A DNA stretch of 64,000 nt from Laceyella sacchari (GTDB lineage: Bacteria; Bacillota; Bacilli; Thermoactinomycetales; Thermoactinomycetaceae), in NCBI RefSeq assembly GCF_004343255.1, contig NZ_SMDD01000001.1, positions 1,182,738 through 1,246,737 of the forward strand, read 5' to 3'. Positions within the stretch are counted from its first letter, which is position 1; every line of letters starts with the position of its first letter. Shown here one piece after another: positions 26,108 to 35,162 of this stretch. The translations under genes and the position numbers were made by a program. The notes beneath the pieces are model-generated. The model did no database searches and had not been told where the DNA came from. It worked only from the letters and a program-made list of their open reading frames with translations.

Positions 26108-26186
26108 CATTTAGAAACATTGTAGGTATTTCAGCGTTTTGGGCAAGGAGACATGATTCATTTTAATAGAAAGGCAGGGAAAAGGA

Positions 26187-27455
26187 ATGCAAGCGCAAGA
26201 GAAGATGAATGCTACGCCCACGATATCCGCTTTGCTTAAAAATCGGTTTGTTCAAATCATCCTCTTATCGGGATTATTTTTGCAGATCGGTATTTGGGTA
26301 CGCAATTTTGCAATCTTGTTGTTTGTCATGGAGAAAACGAATGGAGATGCAACCGCTATATCCATGATTTCGGTCGCTGAATTCGCCCCGATTTTCATCT
26401 TTTCATTTATCGGTGGAACCTTTGCCGACCGATGGCGTCCCAAAAGGACGATGATCTGGTGTGATTTTTTGAGCGCTTTATCCATTTTTGCCGTTCTGTT
26501 GACACTGATGTTCGGCACCTGGAAAGCTGTCTTTTTCGCCACATTGGTTTCGGCGATCTTGTCTCAGTTTTCCCAGCCTTCAGGCATGAAGCTGTTTAAG
26601 TTGCACGTGCCGGAAGCGTTAATTCAGATGGGGATGTCGATTTACCAAACGATGTTCGCCGTGTTTATGATTTTGGGGCCTGTGCTCGGGACGTTCGTCT
26701 ATCAGCATTTCGGGATCGAAATGGCTATTGGTATAATGGGTATCGCCTTTTTGCTGTCTGCCTTGGTGCTGTTGTTTTTGCCCGAAGATCGGGTGTTGGA
26801 AGAAGATAAGGCGCCGTCGTCCGTGTGGCAGGAAATGAAGGATGGCATTCGCTATGTCATGTCCAAGCGGGTGCTGACCCTATTGGGTGGATGTTTTTTA
26901 ACGGTAGGTTTGGCACTGGGTTTGATTCAGCCATTGGGAATTTTTCTGGTGACCGAACACCTGGGTCTGGCGAAAGAGCAATTGCAATGGCTGATGATGG
27001 CCAATGGGTTGGGGATGATTTTGGGTGGCGGTATCGCTATGGCCTTCTCCAAAAACGTCCCACCGCAAAGGCTGCTGATGATGGGTGTTTTCTTCAATGC
27101 GGTTGGGATTGCCCTTTGTGGTTTGTCTACTGTCTTATGGCTGACACTTCTGATCGAATTCCTGGCAGGTCTGGTACTGCCTATGATCCATATCGGGATC
27201 AATACGCTGATTTTGCAACATACGGAAACGGAGTTTGTGGGTCGGGTGAACGGAATTTTAAGCCCGCTATTTACGGGGGCCATGGTGGTGACCATGAGTG
27301 TTGCCGGTTCGTTCAAAAACCTGTTATCTGTTGTGTGGATGTTTGAAATCTCAGCGTTTGTAATGTTCTTGGGTGCACTGATTATCCTTCCCATGTATCG
27401 TATGCCGGGAAATCAAACGTTTGAAGGGTCATCCTCGACGGAAGCGCAACAATAA
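26187..27455 (+). CDS. MFS efflux transporter (macrolide-efflux Mef-like)
   Basis: The 422-residue protein has 12 hydrophobic helices and the loop 2-3 signature GTFADRWRPKR. The start region (RFVQIILLSGLFLQIGIWVRNFAILLF) and DATAISMISVAEFAPI are like MFS_3/Mef-type exporters that pump macrolides and other drugs. The long leader upstream with a leader ORF and attenuator fits induction by ribosome-stalling antibiotics, an inference from context. ATG 26187 has AGGGAAAAGGA upstream. Confidence 0.82.
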   Translation: MQAQEKMNATPTISALLKNRFVQIILLSGLFLQIGIWVRNFAILLFVMEKTNGDATAISMISVAEFAPIFIFSFIGGTFADRWRPKRTMIWCDFLSALSIFAVLLTLMFGTWKAVFFATLVSAILSQFSQPSGMKLFKLHVPEALIQMGMSIYQTMFAVFMILGPVLGTFVYQHFGIEMAIGIMGIAFLLSALVLLFLPEDRVLEEDKAPSSVWQEMKDGIRYVMSKRVLTLLGGCFLTVGLALGLIQPLGIFLVTEHLGLAKEQLQWLMMANGLGMILGGGIAMAFSKNVPPQRLLMMGVFFNAVGIALCGLSTVLWLTLLIEFLAGLVLPMIHIGINTLILQHTETEFVGRVNGILSPLFTGAMVVTMSVAGSFKNLLSVVWMFEISAFVMFLGALIILPMYRMPGNQTFEGSSSTEAQQ

Positions 27456-27465
27456 TGACATAAAG

Positions 27466-27500
27466 AAAAAGACCTTGGCTGATTGGGCCAAGGTCTTTTT
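27466..27500. terminator. Bidirectional terminator
   Basis: AAAAAGACCTTGGC / GCCAAGGTCTTTTT between convergent genes. Confidence 0.88.
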
Positions 27501-27506
27501 TATTTT

Positions 27507-27770
27507 TTACACGAGCGCCATTTTCCACTCATGTAATTCCAATCGGCGAACCCCTTCTTTGACGTAAGGGTCTTGTTCGGCCAATTTTCTTGCTTCCTCC
27601 AACGAATCGGCAATGTATATCACCATGCCGCCGGAGCCATCAGCGAAGGGGCCTTTGGCGAAAACTTTCCCTTGTTGTTCCATTTCTTCTAAATAAGCTA
27701 AGTGCTGTGGGCGGAAAGCCAGATTTTTTTCTGCGTCTGCCATATGCAGGATTGCGGCGTAATATGCCAT
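27507..27770 (-). CDS. YciI-like (YCII domain) protein
   Basis: The 87-residue protein has the dimeric ferredoxin-like YCII pattern: R.QHLAYLEEMEQQGKVFAKGPF then a strand, and DPYVKEGVRRLELHEWKM at the end. The His of HLAYL and the Asp of DPYVKEG are the conserved pair of the family. The function of YciI proteins is not established. It starts at an ATG (27770) with AAAGGAGACTGAG-type site upstream. Confidence 0.83.
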   Translation of the reverse strand: MAYYAAILHMADAEKNLAFRPQHLAYLEEMEQQGKVFAKGPFADGSGGMVIYIADSLEEARKLAEQDPYVKEGVRRLELHEWKMALV

Positions 27771-27857
27771 TGTAAACTCAGTCTCCTTTGGTGTCTGATT
27801 TTTAACAAAGACTGTATTGATTGTAGCATGAAATGTGGAGACCGCCGAGCGCCTGTT

Positions 27858-28283
27858 TTATTTTTCAACATGCGATGCGAGTGATTGAAGCAACCCCGCC
27901 CAACCTTGATCCATGCGATTGCGTACCACTTGATGGCTTTCACCGAACTCGGTGGTTGTATCGGTTTTCCAGCCGGAATGGATCAAAGTAAACGCAGTGG
28001 TGTCATCTAACTCTTGTAATTCAAATGTGATGGTCCAATCTTTGCCCCATCGGAAAGAAAGGTGATGAGGAGGGTTGATTTCGGTCACTGTGCAGGGAGA
28101 CAAGCCAAAGCCGCCGGCATTCAAGTGGAAGGCATGTCCTTGCTTTGGTTGAAAATCGTTGGGCATAAACCAAGCGGCAAGGCCTTCTGAAGTAGCGACT
28201 GCTTCCCACACTTTCAGAATGGGTGCCTTCAACACCAAATTGTGCCGGATATCCGGTAATTGAATTGAAGGATTTTCACTCAT
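27858..28283 (-). CDS. SRPBCC/AHSA1-domain protein
   Basis: A 141-residue protein of the START-like fold: LVLKAPILKVWEAVATSEGL, AAWFMPNDFQPKQG and the C-terminal helix RNRMDQGWAGLLQSL, typical of the Aha1/AHSA1 group with a hydrophobic ligand cavity. I use the ATG at 28283 (MSENPSIQ), nine bases after GGAG; the frame opens upstream at 28337. The ligand is unknown. Confidence 0.84.
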   Translation of the reverse strand: MSENPSIQLPDIRHNLVLKAPILKVWEAVATSEGLAAWFMPNDFQPKQGHAFHLNAGGFGLSPCTVTEINPPHHLSFRWGKDWTITFELQELDDTTAFTLIHSGWKTDTTTEFGESHQVVRNRMDQGWAGLLQSLASHVEK

Positions 28284-28466
28284 CAACATGCACTCCAGTC
28301 TGTGTTGATAGTGGACCGAACGCTTCCATATCAACATTTTTCATTATTGTTTGCAGGGATTGAGCGGTTATGCTTAGACCTTCTCAGGTGTGTTTCAGTC
28401 AGATTTATTTAGGGTATAGGAGGTGAGTGGAGATGTCTAAGCATAAAAGCCAGAGGAGGCAACGGA

Positions 28467-29486
28467 ATGAGAAGGGGAAATTTGTCTGCAATTTTTTTAA
28501 ATTTCGCAAACCGAGAATGCAGGGGGTCGAGTGATTTATACGAGCATTTGGCCTTAAGGACAGCAGAAGATGGAGAACTGCTCGATCTCGCATCACATGC
28601 ACGGCCAGGACAGCCTGTGCCCAATCTGTTTCTGGGAGCGGTGCATTTTTTGTTATTGCAAGGAAAGGAACATCCATTGGCGCAATATTATCCCAGTGTG
28701 GTGGCCGAGCCCAAAGATCCCAGCCAGGCATTTGCTCATTTTCGGGACTTTTGCTTCACGTTCAAGGATGAAATTATCACAATACTCAAAGAAAAACGGG
28801 TTCAGACGAATGAAGTGAGGCGATGTGCCTATTTGTACCCTAGTTTCTGTATGATCCATCACTTGACCGAAAAACCTTTGTCTTTGATTGAAATAGGAGC
28901 CAGTGCGGGTTTACAGCTGTTATGGGATAAGTACGCGTATTCATACGGTGATGTACAAACTTATGGGGACGCCTCATCGCCGGTTCTGATCAGCACAGAG
29001 ATAAGGGGAGAAAACCGGCCATTTTTGTTGCCGACCAGCCCTCCCGTCGCCACCCGGTGCGGAGTCGACTTGCATGTGAGTGAGTTGACTGACAGCGAAA
29101 ATGTACTGTGGATGAGAGCTTTAATCTGGCCGGAACATACAGATCGGGTTCAACTCTTTGAGAAAGCAGCTGAACATTTCCTCAATGAGTCAGTTGAGCT
29201 GATCGAAGGGGATGGGGTTGCCCTGTTGCCGGAATTGGCGTCAAAGATTCCCGAAGAAACGGTAATCTGTATTTTTCACACACATGTGGCGAATCAATTG
29301 TCGGAAAGCGACAAACAGAAATTGATTCATCATGTCACTGCATTGGCCGAGTCAAGAGAGGTATTTCACTTATACAACAATTTGCAGGATCGCTATCTGC
29401 ACTTGGATCGCTTCATCGATGGTGAGTGGCGCACGGTAATGATTGCTGAAACCGATGGGCATGCCCGGTGGGTCCGTTGGATGTAA
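28467..29486 (+). CDS. DUF2332-family protein
   Basis: The 339-residue product matches DUF2332 (PF10094): LYEHLALRTAEDGELLDLA, PNLFLGAVHFLLL, NEVRRCAYLYP, LIEIGASAGLQLLWDKYAY and later DRVQLFEKAAEH. The phrase IEIGASAGLQL resembles the glycine-rich S-adenosylmethionine loop, so a Rossmann-type methyltransferase fold is likely, but function is unknown. Start at ATG 28467 after GGAGG (spacing seven). Ends four bases before the convergent phosphotransferase gene. Confidence 0.82.
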   Translation: MRRGNLSAIFLNFANRECRGSSDLYEHLALRTAEDGELLDLASHARPGQPVPNLFLGAVHFLLLQGKEHPLAQYYPSVVAEPKDPSQAFAHFRDFCFTFKDEIITILKEKRVQTNEVRRCAYLYPSFCMIHHLTEKPLSLIEIGASAGLQLLWDKYAYSYGDVQTYGDASSPVLISTEIRGENRPFLLPTSPPVATRCGVDLHVSELTDSENVLWMRALIWPEHTDRVQLFEKAAEHFLNESVELIEGDGVALLPELASKIPEETVICIFHTHVANQLSESDKQKLIHHVTALAESREVFHLYNNLQDRYLHLDRFIDGEWRTVMIAETDGHARWVRWM

Positions 29487-29490
29487 TAAA

Positions 29491-30423
29491 TCATATACTT
29501 CCGCCTATGGTTTTATCTAGTTGGTTATAAGCAAGTTCGATAAATTTGGTTAGTTTGGCCCGCATGGATTCTTCCGTCCGCGCATCCAATCCCCACTGAG
29601 CCATGCTAAGTACCGGACGCAGTGCCGCGCAAAGATCCCAGTAAGGAAGAAGGGTAAAGTCGACAGCAGGCATCAGCGCTCGGTATTGCTGAGTGAAGTG
29701 GTTCATCGCATCGTGCCCGAACGCCCAAAACAATTCCAGCCGACTGTTGGCAACATCGGACAACGGATCTCCCACCGCTGCATCTTCCCAGTCGATGACG
29801 GCCACTAGTTGTTGATCATGCCATAATATATTGCCCGGCCAAAAATCTCCATGCAATAGGACAGGCTCATTCTGTTGGGGTAAAGGCCAATTAGATGTCA
29901 GCGTATCCCAGATAAGCCGTTCAACTTTAGATTCGGATGGTTGGCGGCAAAGTGTTTGCCGATATATCGCTGATTGATCAGGAAGAAAAGTGATACCCTG
30001 TCGTGCATAATCAACGCGATGGATTTGAGCGAGAGCGGCCGTAAATTGATTGAGGTAATTCGTTAAATCAGCGGGGGAGAGCTCGGTTCGCCCTTCAATG
30101 TATTCCATCGCAATGCAGGGGGTTGGGAAAAACATGCTGGATTCCTCGATGTGCAAGGGGGTTGGTACGGGCAGTCCCAGGGCATGGAGTACTTGCAAGA
30201 GTTGAAATTCATCTCGCGCCGCATGGGGATTTTGGGCTAAATCCGCCTCGCCGTGGCGACGGACGACGATTTTCCGCTTTTGACCATCAGTACCCACCAT
30301 CTCAAGGGCTGTCACCTGTGCCGAAACGCCTCCTTTCAATTCCCATGCACGTACCCATTTGCCATGAGGGTCGATGTGCTTAATCAACTGTTCCCATTGT
30401 TCATTGGTTGTAACTGGAACCAT
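29491..30423 (-). CDS. Aminoglycoside phosphotransferase-like (APH) kinase
   Basis: A 310-residue protein with the APH kinase core: the catalytic loop HGDFWPGNILW (H-G-D-x-x-x-x-N) and AVIDWEDAAVGDP (the I-D-x-D/E metal motif). The substrate is unknown; relatives phosphorylate aminoglycosides, choline, homoserine or sugars. Start at 30423 with AAAAGGAG upstream. No resistance phenotype can be claimed. Confidence 0.86.
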   Translation of the reverse strand: MVPVTTNEQWEQLIKHIDPHGKWVRAWELKGGVSAQVTALEMVGTDGQKRKIVVRRHGEADLAQNPHAARDEFQLLQVLHALGLPVPTPLHIEESSMFFPTPCIAMEYIEGRTELSPADLTNYLNQFTAALAQIHRVDYARQGITFLPDQSAIYRQTLCRQPSESKVERLIWDTLTSNWPLPQQNEPVLLHGDFWPGNILWHDQQLVAVIDWEDAAVGDPLSDVANSRLELFWAFGHDAMNHFTQQYRALMPAVDFTLLPYWDLCAALRPVLSMAQWGLDARTEESMRAKLTKFIELAYNQLDKTIGGSI

Positions 30424-30600
30424 GGATTGATGCTCCTTTTCTGGGGGAATGCCGTTTTCTCTTTTGTTTCACGCTTTGTTCGAGGATAGTTTAACTGATT
30501 CCTTCCCAGATGTGAAGGATTGGGATGAATCTCTGCGAAAGTGAGCAACATAGGGAGGCGAAAAACAATAGAAGGATGACCCAGAAAGGATGCAGGAGCC

Positions 30601-31008
30601 ATGAGTAATGTGAAAATAAGCCCTTACTTATATCTACCTGGAAATAGTGAAGAGGCGCTGAATTTTTACAAAAACGTGTTCAATGGGAAAATCGAGCGGT
30701 TGCAACGCTTCAGCGATGTGCCTGACATTTCCGTCAGTGAGGAACACAAGGATAAAATCTTGCATGCCCACCTGACGTTTGGGGAACAAGAGATCTTTTT
30801 TTCAGATATGATTGAACATCATGTCTATGGGAATCAAGTAAGCCTAGCTTTGAAGTTTACGCAAGTGGAAGAGATTGAAAGAGTGTTTCGGGCATTATCT
30901 GAGGGTGGGGAAGTATTAATGCCTCTCCAAGACACATTCTGGGGAGCCAAGTACGGGAAGTTAATTGATCGTTATAGGGTGAATTGGGATTTGAACTGCC
31001 AATTGTAA
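30601..31008 (+). CDS. VOC-family protein (PhnB-like)
   Basis: A 135-residue protein of the glyoxalase/bleomycin-resistance fold: SPYLYLPGNSEEALNFYKN at the N-terminus and FWGAKYGKLIDRYRVNWDLN at the end, where PhnB-like proteins have F-W-G-x-x-x-G-x-x-x-D-x-F-G-x-x-W. In this protein the usual FG is YR. The metal site may be altered. Function unknown. Confidence 0.84.
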   Translation: MSNVKISPYLYLPGNSEEALNFYKNVFNGKIERLQRFSDVPDISVSEEHKDKILHAHLTFGEQEIFFSDMIEHHVYGNQVSLALKFTQVEEIERVFRALSEGGEVLMPLQDTFWGAKYGKLIDRYRVNWDLNCQL

Positions 31009-31016
31009 TGAAGTTC

Positions 31017-31056
31017 ACCAGAAGTTCCAGCTCAACAGGGCTAGGAACTTCTGGTT
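31017..31056 (+). terminator. Terminator of the VOC gene
   Basis: ACCAGAAGTTCC / GGAACTTCTGGT perfect 12-bp stem with a 16-base loop, then TGTTT. Confidence 0.78.
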
Positions 31057-31178
31057 GTTTAAGTGTCGGTTAAATTCTGTTATTTCATCATACAAAGGTA
31101 ATAAAACCATCTCCCCTTTCAGGGTAATTCCATATGACAGGAATTTGACAAAGTTTAGATCAAAGAGGAGGCGTTTTT

Positions 31179-32510
31179 TTGAACAGCAGGTTGCCAGTAT
31201 TGGTGAGCATGGTGTTGTCTATGTTGGTTGCTGCCATGGATTCGACCATTATGAATACAACCATGCCAGTTATTGCGAAAAGTTTGGGTGGATTTGACCT
31301 TTATGCATGGGTGTTTGCTGCCTATATGATTGCGACAACCGTACTTGCTCCGGTGGCTGGTCGGTTATCTGATTTGTTTGGCAGAAAGCGTGTTTTTGCT
31401 TTGGGAATTTTCCTGTTTTTAATCGGTTCAACCCTTTGTGGAGTGGCACAGAGCATGGTTCAACTCGTGATTTTCCGCGGAGTTCAAGGAATTGGTGCTG
31501 GCTTCATGATCCCGTTTCCGGCTATTATTACTGGCGATTTGTTTTCTGTGGAGCAACGTGGCAAGATTCAGGCGCTTGGTACAGGGATGTGGGGATTGTC
31601 AGCGATCATGGCTCCCATGTTGGGTTCATTTTTTGTTGAGTATTTAACTTGGCGATGGATTTTCTTTATTAATATCCCTATCTGTATCCTTGCGTTGTTG
31701 ACTTTGTTACCTTTTCAGGAGAAGTACACTGCAAAGCCAGCGCGAGTGGATTATGTTGGCGCGCTTTTATTCTCCGCAGGGGTGACATTATTGCTCATGG
31801 TCACGGTGGTGGATGAATATCGATTCCTATATGGACTGCTTGGCGCATTGTTCATCTTGGGCTTTTATTTGTTCGAGACAAAACAAGCGTCGCCGCTCGT
31901 TCCCTTTTCCATGTTTGATGATAAAAATATTCGCTGGATGAATATCCATGGCTTTTTCGGCTGGGCGGCATTGTTTGGAACAGCGAGTTTTATTCCATTA
32001 TTCCTGCAAAAAATGGCACATCTATCTATATTGATGAGCGGAGTTGCGTTGCTTGGGTCTGCAGTTGGGTGGATGAGCGCAGCGGTTCCGGCAGGGAAGT
32101 GGATATTGAAATATGGCTATAGACCCTTATTTATTATTGGGAGTTTGTCGCTTACAGTGTCGGGCGTGCTTTTGGTATTGTTACAAGCGGAACATGGATT
32201 TTGGTATGCATTCTTTGTGATGGTCGTACAAGGATTTGCTTTCGGATTGTTGTCTACAACCGGTGTGATTGGAGCTCAACAGCTGGTTCAAGCGCATCAA
32301 AAAGGGGTTTCTACATCTTTTCTAATGTTTACTCGCAATATTGGCACTGCGGTGGGTGTGACCATCATGGGGATGTTTTTGACGGAAGCGACAGATTTTA
32401 TGAGCGGCATTCACCGTATGTTTCTATATGGCTTGATTGGAAGCATCATCGCTTTGATCAGCGCATTTTTTATTAGTGATGGGAACAGGGAAAGGGCATT
32501 GATCAGATGA
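31179..32510 (+). CDS. MFS drug exporter (DHA2-like, EmrB/QacA type)
   Basis: The 443-residue protein begins at a TTG (31179) behind AAAGAGGAGG. It has 12-14 helices, motif D1-like AAMDSTIMNTTMPVIA, motif A GRLSDLFGRKR and motif C-like GMWGLSAIMAPMLGS, all drug:H+ antiporter signatures. A TetR-family regulator is the next gene on the same strand, which suggests repression of the exporter or of the operon. Confidence 0.88.
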   Translation: MNSRLPVLVSMVLSMLVAAMDSTIMNTTMPVIAKSLGGFDLYAWVFAAYMIATTVLAPVAGRLSDLFGRKRVFALGIFLFLIGSTLCGVAQSMVQLVIFRGVQGIGAGFMIPFPAIITGDLFSVEQRGKIQALGTGMWGLSAIMAPMLGSFFVEYLTWRWIFFINIPICILALLTLLPFQEKYTAKPARVDYVGALLFSAGVTLLLMVTVVDEYRFLYGLLGALFILGFYLFETKQASPLVPFSMFDDKNIRWMNIHGFFGWAALFGTASFIPLFLQKMAHLSILMSGVALLGSAVGWMSAAVPAGKWILKYGYRPLFIIGSLSLTVSGVLLVLLQAEHGFWYAFFVMVVQGFAFGLLSTTGVIGAQQLVQAHQKGVSTSFLMFTRNIGTAVGVTIMGMFLTEATDFMSGIHRMFLYGLIGSIIALISAFFISDGNRERALIR

Positions 32511-32601
32511 GCTGAAGTAGCACCGCGTGTTCAAGTCGGCCATTAGGACGAATCGATGCAGTTGTTGAAATGGTTTATTTTATTCCCTCTATTCTCCGTT
32601 T

Positions 32602-32630
32602 TTGTATTGAGTGTATGATCATTCAATAAT
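32602..32630 (+). promoter_or_regulatory. tetR promoter with overlapping operator-like palindrome
   Basis: TTGTAT (32602-32607), 17 bases, AATAAT (32625-32630). The spacer carries TTGAGTGTATGATCATTCAA (32607-32626), an imperfect palindrome with TTGANTG half-sites, a likely TetR-type operator for autoregulation. Confidence 0.45.
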
Positions 32631-32671
32631 GAGCTGGTGTTACGGAGTACTAAATTTGGAGGAAAAAAGTG

Positions 32672-33268
32672 ATGCCACGCACGAAAGAAGAAAACGAACG
32701 TATTCGGCGGATGACCAAAGAGAAAATTCGGATCGCGGCAATGGAATTGTTCATGAAACAAGGGTATCACGCCACGTCAGTTGATGATGTGGCCAAACAC
32801 GCTGGCATATCCAAAGGCCTTCTTTACAACTACTACAAAGGGAAAGAGGAGCTTCTGGCGACGATGGTCGAGGACAGAATCAGTGAATTGGTTCAGGTGA
32901 TGGAAGAAGCCAAGGCCATTGAGACGCCTGCCGGACAGCTCAAGCATATTGTCGAGGGCGTGATAGATAATGTCTATCGAAAACCCGAAGTGTTCCGTTT
33001 CTATCTCCATCTGCAAACGCAACCAGAATCTGACGAAGTGGTGGCAAAATACAGTAAGCGCTTGGTTGAGGAAATCACCAGACAATTTGAACATCAGTGT
33101 GATATGTTTGAAAGGCTGGGAGTCAAGGAACCAAGGATGCGTTCGTTATACTTTTCATCCGTGCTTCAAGGAACCATGTTCATGCTGTCCACTTACCCGG
33201 AACGGTTTCCTGTAAAAGAAGTAAAGGAGCAAATTATTCAGGAGTTTTTGGATATGTCTGATGATTAG
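32672..33268 (+). CDS. TetR/AcrR-family transcriptional regulator
   Basis: A 198-residue regulator: the N-terminal HTH is RIAAMELFMKQGYHATSVDDVAKHAGISKGLL in parts (ELFMKQGYHATSVDDVA, GISKGLLYNYYKGKEELL), the usual TetR layout, followed by a helical ligand domain. I use ATG 32672; a GTG lies directly before (32669) and both are within range of GGAGG (32658-32662). It follows the MFS exporter gene and probably controls it in response to a small molecule. Confidence 0.9.
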   Translation: MPRTKEENERIRRMTKEKIRIAAMELFMKQGYHATSVDDVAKHAGISKGLLYNYYKGKEELLATMVEDRISELVQVMEEAKAIETPAGQLKHIVEGVIDNVYRKPEVFRFYLHLQTQPESDEVVAKYSKRLVEEITRQFEHQCDMFERLGVKEPRMRSLYFSSVLQGTMFMLSTYPERFPVKEVKEQIIQEFLDMSDD

Positions 33269-33277
33269 AGAGAATCT

Positions 33278-33307
33278 CAGCCGACAGGGGAGTCGGCTGT
33301 TTATTTT
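33278..33307 (+). terminator. Terminator after tetR
   Basis: CAGCCGAC / GTCGGCTG hairpin with loop AGGGGA, followed by TTTATTTT. Confidence 0.85.
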
Positions 33308-34074
33308 ATGGGAGCATATCTGGTGAATATTCTTTCTCATTGCTAGAATAAGATTAAGATTGTTCGGCATTCGCAGCAGTGAAACACGTCGCTTTTGCTT
33401 CTACCCAATTCTTTAACTAGCAATGAAATCTGGAAAAAATGGATCTGATAAATGCCGGACAGGCAATCGTCAACTGTCCGCCATCGCTTATGAAGAAAAA
33501 ATATATATCATCGCTATCCTTTTTTTAATGTGCGTGCTATTTACAACATGCAGGGTACCAGGTATTTACGGCAGGTGGTCATTGCGTTTGATGGGCGCAA
33601 ACTCATATTCAGGCAAGATAAAGTGTGTGATATAAGATCCGGGCAGAATATGAATAGCCGCAACGAAAAAATGGGGTGCAGATATAAATCGGAGTCTGAA
33701 TTTTTAACTTTCTGACGGGACTGTGTACAGAGATACTCAAAATATTGGCCGCTATCGGACCCATTTGATCTATTTGGCCGGAGGCAAAAACATATTCGAC
33801 GATATACAAAAAGAGCTAGAAGATCTGTCTGCCAACGGTTTATCGTAAGGCCTCTTTCCACAGCCGCTGAGGAGGTACGCGTACAGCTGGCACTGAAGAT
33901 TCTCGCCAAAGGAATGTATCAGGCCATATTAAGATGCGGATAAACAGTACGTTTGCAAAGAATTGAAAATTCAGGTATCACAAACTAAATTTAAACCCAA
34001 ACAAGTTTGCAAAGCAAACAAAAGCTAAATAAAAAACAATCAGAAAGTATAACACATGATAAGGAGAATACAAT
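33308..34074. other. Intergenic region of about 770 bases with decayed coding fragments
   Basis: No intact gene is supported. Short in-frame pieces such as YLRQVVIAFDGRKLIFRQ (about 33559-33612) and IGRYRTHLIYLAGGKNIF (about 33745-33800), and EEVRVQLALKILAKGMY (about 33872-33920), look protein-like but sit in different frames with stops between. This suggests an old pseudogene or scrambled element; I cannot name the family. The end of the region carries copy 2 of the GTTTGC-N3-GCAAAC element. Confidence 0.45.
33998..34022. repeat. Repeated upstream element, copy 2
   Basis: AAACAAGTTTGC, AAA, GCAAACAAA, matching 14604-14628 except for the spacer and flanks. It lies 56 bases before the phosphotransferase start. 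Confidence 0.5.
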
Positions 34075-35070
34075 ATGAATCAACAGATTCCTGATGTATC
34101 AGATCAAACCTTATCCCATATCGCCAAGAAATACAACCTCAATCCAGCCCGATTGACAATGCTTGCTGGCAATGTGAATAAGGTATATGAACACGAGAAC
34201 CCGGAACATCCCACCATTCTTCGGTTAACTCCTGTGCAGCGCCGAACATTGGATGAAGTGCTGGCCGAAGCTGATTTTGTACATTATCTCGCCCAGAAGG
34301 GAGGGCCAGTCGCCGATGTCATTCCAACCAGTGACGGCAATCTGGTAGCAAGCACAGAACAGGGATGGCACGCCGTTTTGTTCGTGAAAGCCCAAGGGCG
34401 TTTGCCAAGGCAAGAGGATTGGAATGAACAGTTTTATTATATGTGGGGGAAGTTAACGGGCTGGTTGCACGCCCAAGCGAGTGTATATACTCCGGCGGTT
34501 CCAGCTCGCAGGCGCCAGTGGTGGGAAGATGACTTGTTAAAGATTGAAGAAAGCATACCACAATCTGAAACGCAAGTATTGCTAAGAGCGAGAGAGTTGA
34601 TGGATCAATTGCATTCGTTTTCCAAAGACTCCAACAGTTACGGTTTGATTCATCATGATCTGCATATGCGTAACTTTTTCATTGATGATAACCGTATCAT
34701 GGTATTTGATTTCGACGATTGTTGTTATCATTGGTTCATCAATGATATTGCAGTCATTCTTTATCACGCGTTGGCAAGATTCGGCAAACCGCCGGGCCGA
34801 TGGGATGGAGAAAAGGCATTCGCCGCCCATTTCTTGACGCACTTTAAACGCGGATATGAGACCGAACATCAGCTGGATACCTTTTGGTGGTTGCAGTTAC
34901 CTGTTTTCATGAAACTGCGTCGGGTTGCCATCTATGTTTTTTATCATCAAGCGCTGGACTTTAAGCAGTTGTCAGAGGAATGGGTTGATGTGATCCACCG
35001 CACTCGCCGGGACATCGAACAAGACTTTCCGGTGACTCAATTGGATTTGGCAGATTGGCTTTCGTCTTAG
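34075..35070 (+). CDS. Phosphotransferase-family kinase (APH fold)
   Basis: A 331-residue protein with GLIHHDLHMRNFFID (catalytic H-x-D-x-x-x-x-N) and IMVFDFDDCCYHWF (F-D-F-D metal motif); the N-terminal lobe has the ATP-contacting strand HPTILRLTP. It belongs to the group of APH-like kinases near B. subtilis YerI and homoserine-kinase-II-like proteins. The substrate is unknown. ATG 34075 follows AAGGAGAA. A hairpin terminator ends the gene. Confidence 0.85.
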   Translation: MNQQIPDVSDQTLSHIAKKYNLNPARLTMLAGNVNKVYEHENPEHPTILRLTPVQRRTLDEVLAEADFVHYLAQKGGPVADVIPTSDGNLVASTEQGWHAVLFVKAQGRLPRQEDWNEQFYYMWGKLTGWLHAQASVYTPAVPARRRQWWEDDLLKIEESIPQSETQVLLRARELMDQLHSFSKDSNSYGLIHHDLHMRNFFIDDNRIMVFDFDDCCYHWFINDIAVILYHALARFGKPPGRWDGEKAFAAHFLTHFKRGYETEHQLDTFWWLQLPVFMKLRRVAIYVFYHQALDFKQLSEEWVDVIHRTRRDIEQDFPVTQLDLADWLSS

Positions 35071-35109
35071 GGGTAAATGGATAGAAATTTCAAACATTCA
35101 TTACACGAT

Positions 35110-35144
35110 ATAGGAGAATCTAATATTAGACTCTCCTATTTTCT
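35110..35144 (+). terminator. Terminator of the kinase gene
   Basis: ATAGGAGA ... TCTCCTAT with an inner TCTAATATTAGA palindrome, then TTTTCTT. Confidence 0.85.
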
Positions 35145-35162
35145 TAAGAAAGGATATGAATA

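Noticed and set aside
25571..26110. Minus-strand ORFs opposite the MFS leader
   Set aside because: No ribosome binding sites; the region is better explained as a structured leader on the plus strand.
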